Assembly: GCA_002705465.1 (NCBI GenBank) | Contig: PAGS01000035.1 | Location: 6,129-15,215 of the forward strand | DNA from: Halieaceae bacterium | Lineage (GTDB): Bacteria; Pseudomonadota; Gammaproteobacteria; Pseudomonadales; Halieaceae | Length of the DNA: 9,087 nucleotides | Direction: 5' to 3' | Part shown: positions 7,018 through 9,087 of the stretch, one piece after another | How positions within the stretch are numbered: the first letter of the stretch is position 1 | Layout: the number at the start of each line of letters is the position of its first letter | The notes under the pieces: generated by a model | The model's database searches: none | Told to the model about the DNA's origin: nothing | Seen by the model: the letters and a program-made list of their open reading frames with translations, nothing else | Position numbers and translations under genes: made by a program

Positions 7018-7661
7018 CTCAACACGACCCGGCGTTGCTGAGCGCGGCACTGGCGGGCGCTGAGCGTGCACTGAATCAAACCATCGCGCTCACGCCAACC
7101 TCTCACCAGGAGCTGGAAGCGCTCAGCGGCACACTATTGGGAATCGACATCACCTCGCTGGATTTGACGCTGTTCATTGACATTATCAGCGGCACCGAGA
7201 TCGCCTTACTGGCGCACTGTGAGCGGCGCCCCGATGCATTCGTGCGCGGTACCGTGGAGGATTTTGCTGCACTGGTGGCGTCGGATGATCCTGCAGCCAC
7301 GCTGATCAACAGCGGTATTGAGCTGGAAGGCAGCAGCACCAAGTTGATTACGCTGCAACAAATCGTTTCAAAAATGGACGTCGACTGGGAAGCGCCGCTG
7401 GTTGATGCCCTCGGCGATGTCATGGGTCATCAGCTTGCTCAGGCGTTGCGCGCGATGTTCCGCTGGAGCGAGAGCGCGAGAGCAAGCCTCAAAAGGCAAC
7501 TCTCCGAGTATCTGCTTGAGGAGGGAAAGCTCACACCGCCCAAGGCAGAACTTGAGCATTTTTATGACTCGGTTCATTCGCTCTCCCTGCGAGTGGAACG
7601 GGCGCAAAGTCAGGTGGCAAAGCTGCTGGCTCGCGCCGCTTCAAACAGGACGCGGCAGTGA
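7014..7661 (+). CDS. ubiJ: Ubiquinone biosynthesis accessory factor UbiJ (SCP2 domain)
   Basis: UbiJ is a non-catalytic lipid-binding factor that, in E. coli, holds polyprenyl ubiquinone intermediates in the soluble Ubi complex together with UbiK. The 215 residues compare with 201 in E. coli. An SCP2-type lipid-binding domain spans about residues 15-115, followed by the UbiJ block [20 protein letters not shown] (121-140) and a helical, probably coiled-coil C-terminal half (about 150-208, with heptad-like [16 protein letters not shown] at the end). There is no signal peptide or membrane segment. The start is a GTG at 7014 that overlaps the ubiE stop (GTGA), with GGGG at 7001-7004 as a possible Shine-Dalgarno; this start places the conserved N-terminal helix correctly. 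Its position between ubiE and ubiB is the standard gammaproteobacterial arrangement and strongly supports the assignment. Confidence 0.93.
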   Translation: MTQHDPALLSAALAGAERALNQTIALTPTSHQELEALSGTLLGIDITSLDLTLFIDIISGTEIALLAHCERRPDAFVRGTVEDFAALVASDDPAATLINSGIELEGSSTKLITLQQIVSKMDVDWEAPLVDALGDVMGHQLAQALRAMFRWSESARASLKRQLSEYLLEEGKLTPPKAELEHFYDSVHSLSLRVERAQSQVAKLLARAASNRTRQ

Positions 7662-9087
7662 GTCGCATTGTGACGCTGTATCGCACGGTCGCGCGCTACC
7701 GACTGGACCAGCTGCTACCTTCCAACCAACGGCCCCGACTATTCTCGCTGCTCCTGCGGATATTTCCGGTGCTACCTGTGCCCGCGACGACGCCTCGTGG
7801 GGAGCGGCTTCGCCGGGCCCTAGAAGATTTGGGGCCGGTCTTCGTCAAATTTGGCCAGTTGCTCTCCACACGCCGCGATCTTCTGCCGCATGACATCGCA
7901 GATGAACTCGCGCTGCTGCAGGATCAGGTTGCCCCCTTTCCGGCAAAGCAGGCAATCCAGCGAATCGAGGCGGCCCTCGGCAAGCCGCTCAACGAGTGTT
8001 TTGCTGAATTCGATGCCAACCCACTTGCCGCAGCTTCGGTGGCGCAGGTTCACGCCGCGCAGCTGCTTGATGGCAGTGATGTCGTGGTCAAAGTTTTGCG
8101 CCCGGGCATCGAGCAAACCATTAGACAGGACCTCAAGCTACTGAGGCACGCCGCGCAGTTGCTATCGAGATGGTCCCGCAGTGGCCGTCGGTTACGCCCC
8201 GTCGAAGTTGTCGCGGAGTACGACCGCATCATCCACGGAGAACTTGATCTCCAGCGGGAAGCAGCGAACGCCTCGCAGCTGCGGCGCCATTTCAATGCGG
8301 GCAACCTTGTGTATGTTCCGGAGGTGCACTGGCCACTGACCTGCGAGCAGGTGATGGTGAGTGAGCGGATCTATGGGGTACCGGTCAGCGACATCGACAC
8401 ACTGAAAAAAAAACAGGTCGATATCAAATTACTGGCCGAGCGGGGCGTTGAAATTTTCTTCACTCAGGTCTTCAGGGACAGCTTTTTTCACGCCGACATG
8501 CACCCCGGCAACATTTTCGTCGACTGCACGAACCCGGATGATCCGCGTTACATGGCGGTAGACTGCGCCATTATTGGCCAGCTTGATGAGCAGGATCTTT
8601 ATTATCTGGCGCGCAACCTACTCGCTATTTTTCAGCAGGACTACCGGCTGTGTGCCAAGCTACACATTGAGTGTGGATGGATACCCGCCGACACCCCGAT
8701 GGCAGAATTTGAAACCGCGCTGCGCACGCTCTGCGAACCTGTGTTTGAGCGGCCGCTGGCGGACATCTCTTTCGGCCACATGCTCGTGACGTTATTCCGT
8801 ACCGCAGGCCAGTTCGATATGCAGGTGCAGCCTCAGCTGGTGCTACTACAGAAGACCCTGCTCAACATTGAAGGGCTGGGCCGCCAGCTTTATCCGAAAC
8901 TGAACCTGTGGGATACCGCAAAGCCCTTCCTTGAGGAGTGGCTGGCGGACCGCTACTCACTGCAAACCATCACAAAGCGCCTGCAACAGGATGCACCCGC
9001 GCTGATTGAGACACTACCGATACTGCCGGATCTGATCCTGAATCGTCTCCGTCAGACCCCCCGCTCAAATTCAAACAGCCGGCCGCG
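7658..9087 (+). CDS. ubiB: Atypical kinase/ATPase UbiB, partial (3' end outside window)
   Basis: UbiB is a membrane-anchored protein-kinase-like ATPase needed for ubiquinone synthesis and thought to help extract lipid intermediates from the membrane. The frame is open from the GTG at 7658 to the right edge, giving 476 codons; the E. coli protein has 546, so the C-terminal membrane helices are cut off. Family motifs are all in order: KFGQ (residues 64-67, the KxGQ motif), AAASVAQVH (124-132, the alanine-rich loop that replaces the kinase P-loop), lysine 145 in VVVKVLRPG, ExD at 195-197 (ELD), catalytic HADMHPGN (278-285), and the DFG-like motif at 302-304. That last motif reads D-C-A where E. 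coli has D-C-G. A run of nine As (8405-8413) encodes three lysines. The GTG overlaps the ubiJ stop (GTGA), with AGGA at 7647-7650 seven bases before. I translated the whole segment and found no stop or frameshift. Confidence 0.96.
   Translation, partial: MSRIVTLYRTVARYRLDQLLPSNQRPRLFSLLLRIFPVLPVPATTPRGERLRRALEDLGPVFVKFGQLLSTRRDLLPHDIADELALLQDQVAPFPAKQAIQRIEAALGKPLNECFAEFDANPLAAASVAQVHAAQLLDGSDVVVKVLRPGIEQTIRQDLKLLRHAAQLLSRWSRSGRRLRPVEVVAEYDRIIHGELDLQREAANASQLRRHFNAGNLVYVPEVHWPLTCEQVMVSERIYGVPVSDIDTLKKKQVDIKLLAERGVEIFFTQVFRDSFFHADMHPGNIFVDCTNPDDPRYMAVDCAIIGQLDEQDLYYLARNLLAIFQQDYRLCAKLHIECGWIPADTPMAEFETALRTLCEPVFERPLADISFGHMLVTLFRTAGQFDMQVQPQLVLLQKTLLNIEGLGRQLYPKLNLWDTAKPFLEEWLADRYSLQTITKRLQQDAPALIETLPILPDLILNRLRQTPRSNSNSRP

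Noticed and set aside
7402..7893. A 163-codon plus-strand open frame across the ubiJ-ubiB junction
   Set aside because: It is out of frame with both genes, each of which shows full family motifs; the translation has no domain and is a shadow.
7658..9087. A frameshift or pseudogene in ubiB, since the gene has no stop in the window and includes an A9 run
   Set aside because: Codon-by-codon reading from 7658 to the right edge is open, and conserved motifs before and after the A9 run are in the same frame; the gene is simply cut by the window.

Overview
The window is a compact stretch of conserved housekeeping genes from a gammaproteobacterium. The gene content and order (PBP1A, ribosomal protein L31, priA, argS, SPOR protein, DUF971 protein, then ubiE-ubiJ-ubiB) resemble the layout I recall from Pseudomonas. 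The protein style (DCxIIG in UbiB, CPxC in PBP1A, short GTG overlaps) and moderately high GC would suit a marine lineage such as Halieaceae (OM60/NOR5) or another Cellvibrionales-type group. That placement is inference; nothing in the window is diagnostic at genus level.

Layout. Bases 1-719 are the 3' end of mrcA (PBP1A, plus strand). It converges on rpmE2 (zinc-independent ribosomal protein L31, minus strand), and the two share a strong bidirectional terminator at 721-764. A 133-bp divergent region (1025-1157) holds a good sigma-70-like promoter for rpmE2 and a weak one for priA. priA (primosomal helicase) is followed by a 91-bp gap with a possible promoter and a small hairpin, then argS. 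The SPOR-domain membrane protein and the DUF971 protein follow argS with overlapping stop and start codons, so these three genes look translationally coupled. A 152-bp gap (6089-6240) holds a probable terminator and a probable promoter. Then come ubiE, ubiJ and ubiB, coupled by two GTGA overlaps; ubiB runs off the right edge without its C-terminal membrane part.

Functionally the region joins cell-wall synthesis (PBP1A, SPOR protein), translation (L31, ArgS), replication restart (PriA) and aerobic ubiquinone biosynthesis (UbiE methyltransferase, UbiJ accessory lipid-binding protein, UbiB atypical kinase/ATPase). No mobile element, CRISPR array, phage gene, defence gene, tRNA or rRNA was seen, and no undescribed system is evident. 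The most informative oddity is an absence: hslVU, which usually sits between the SPOR gene and the DUF971 gene in related gammaproteobacteria, is missing, and those two genes overlap directly. Smaller points of interest are the cysteine-free L31 beside priA, a non-glycine residue in UbiB's DFG-like motif, an A9 run in ubiB, a TTG start for priA, and competing hairpins upstream of ubiE.
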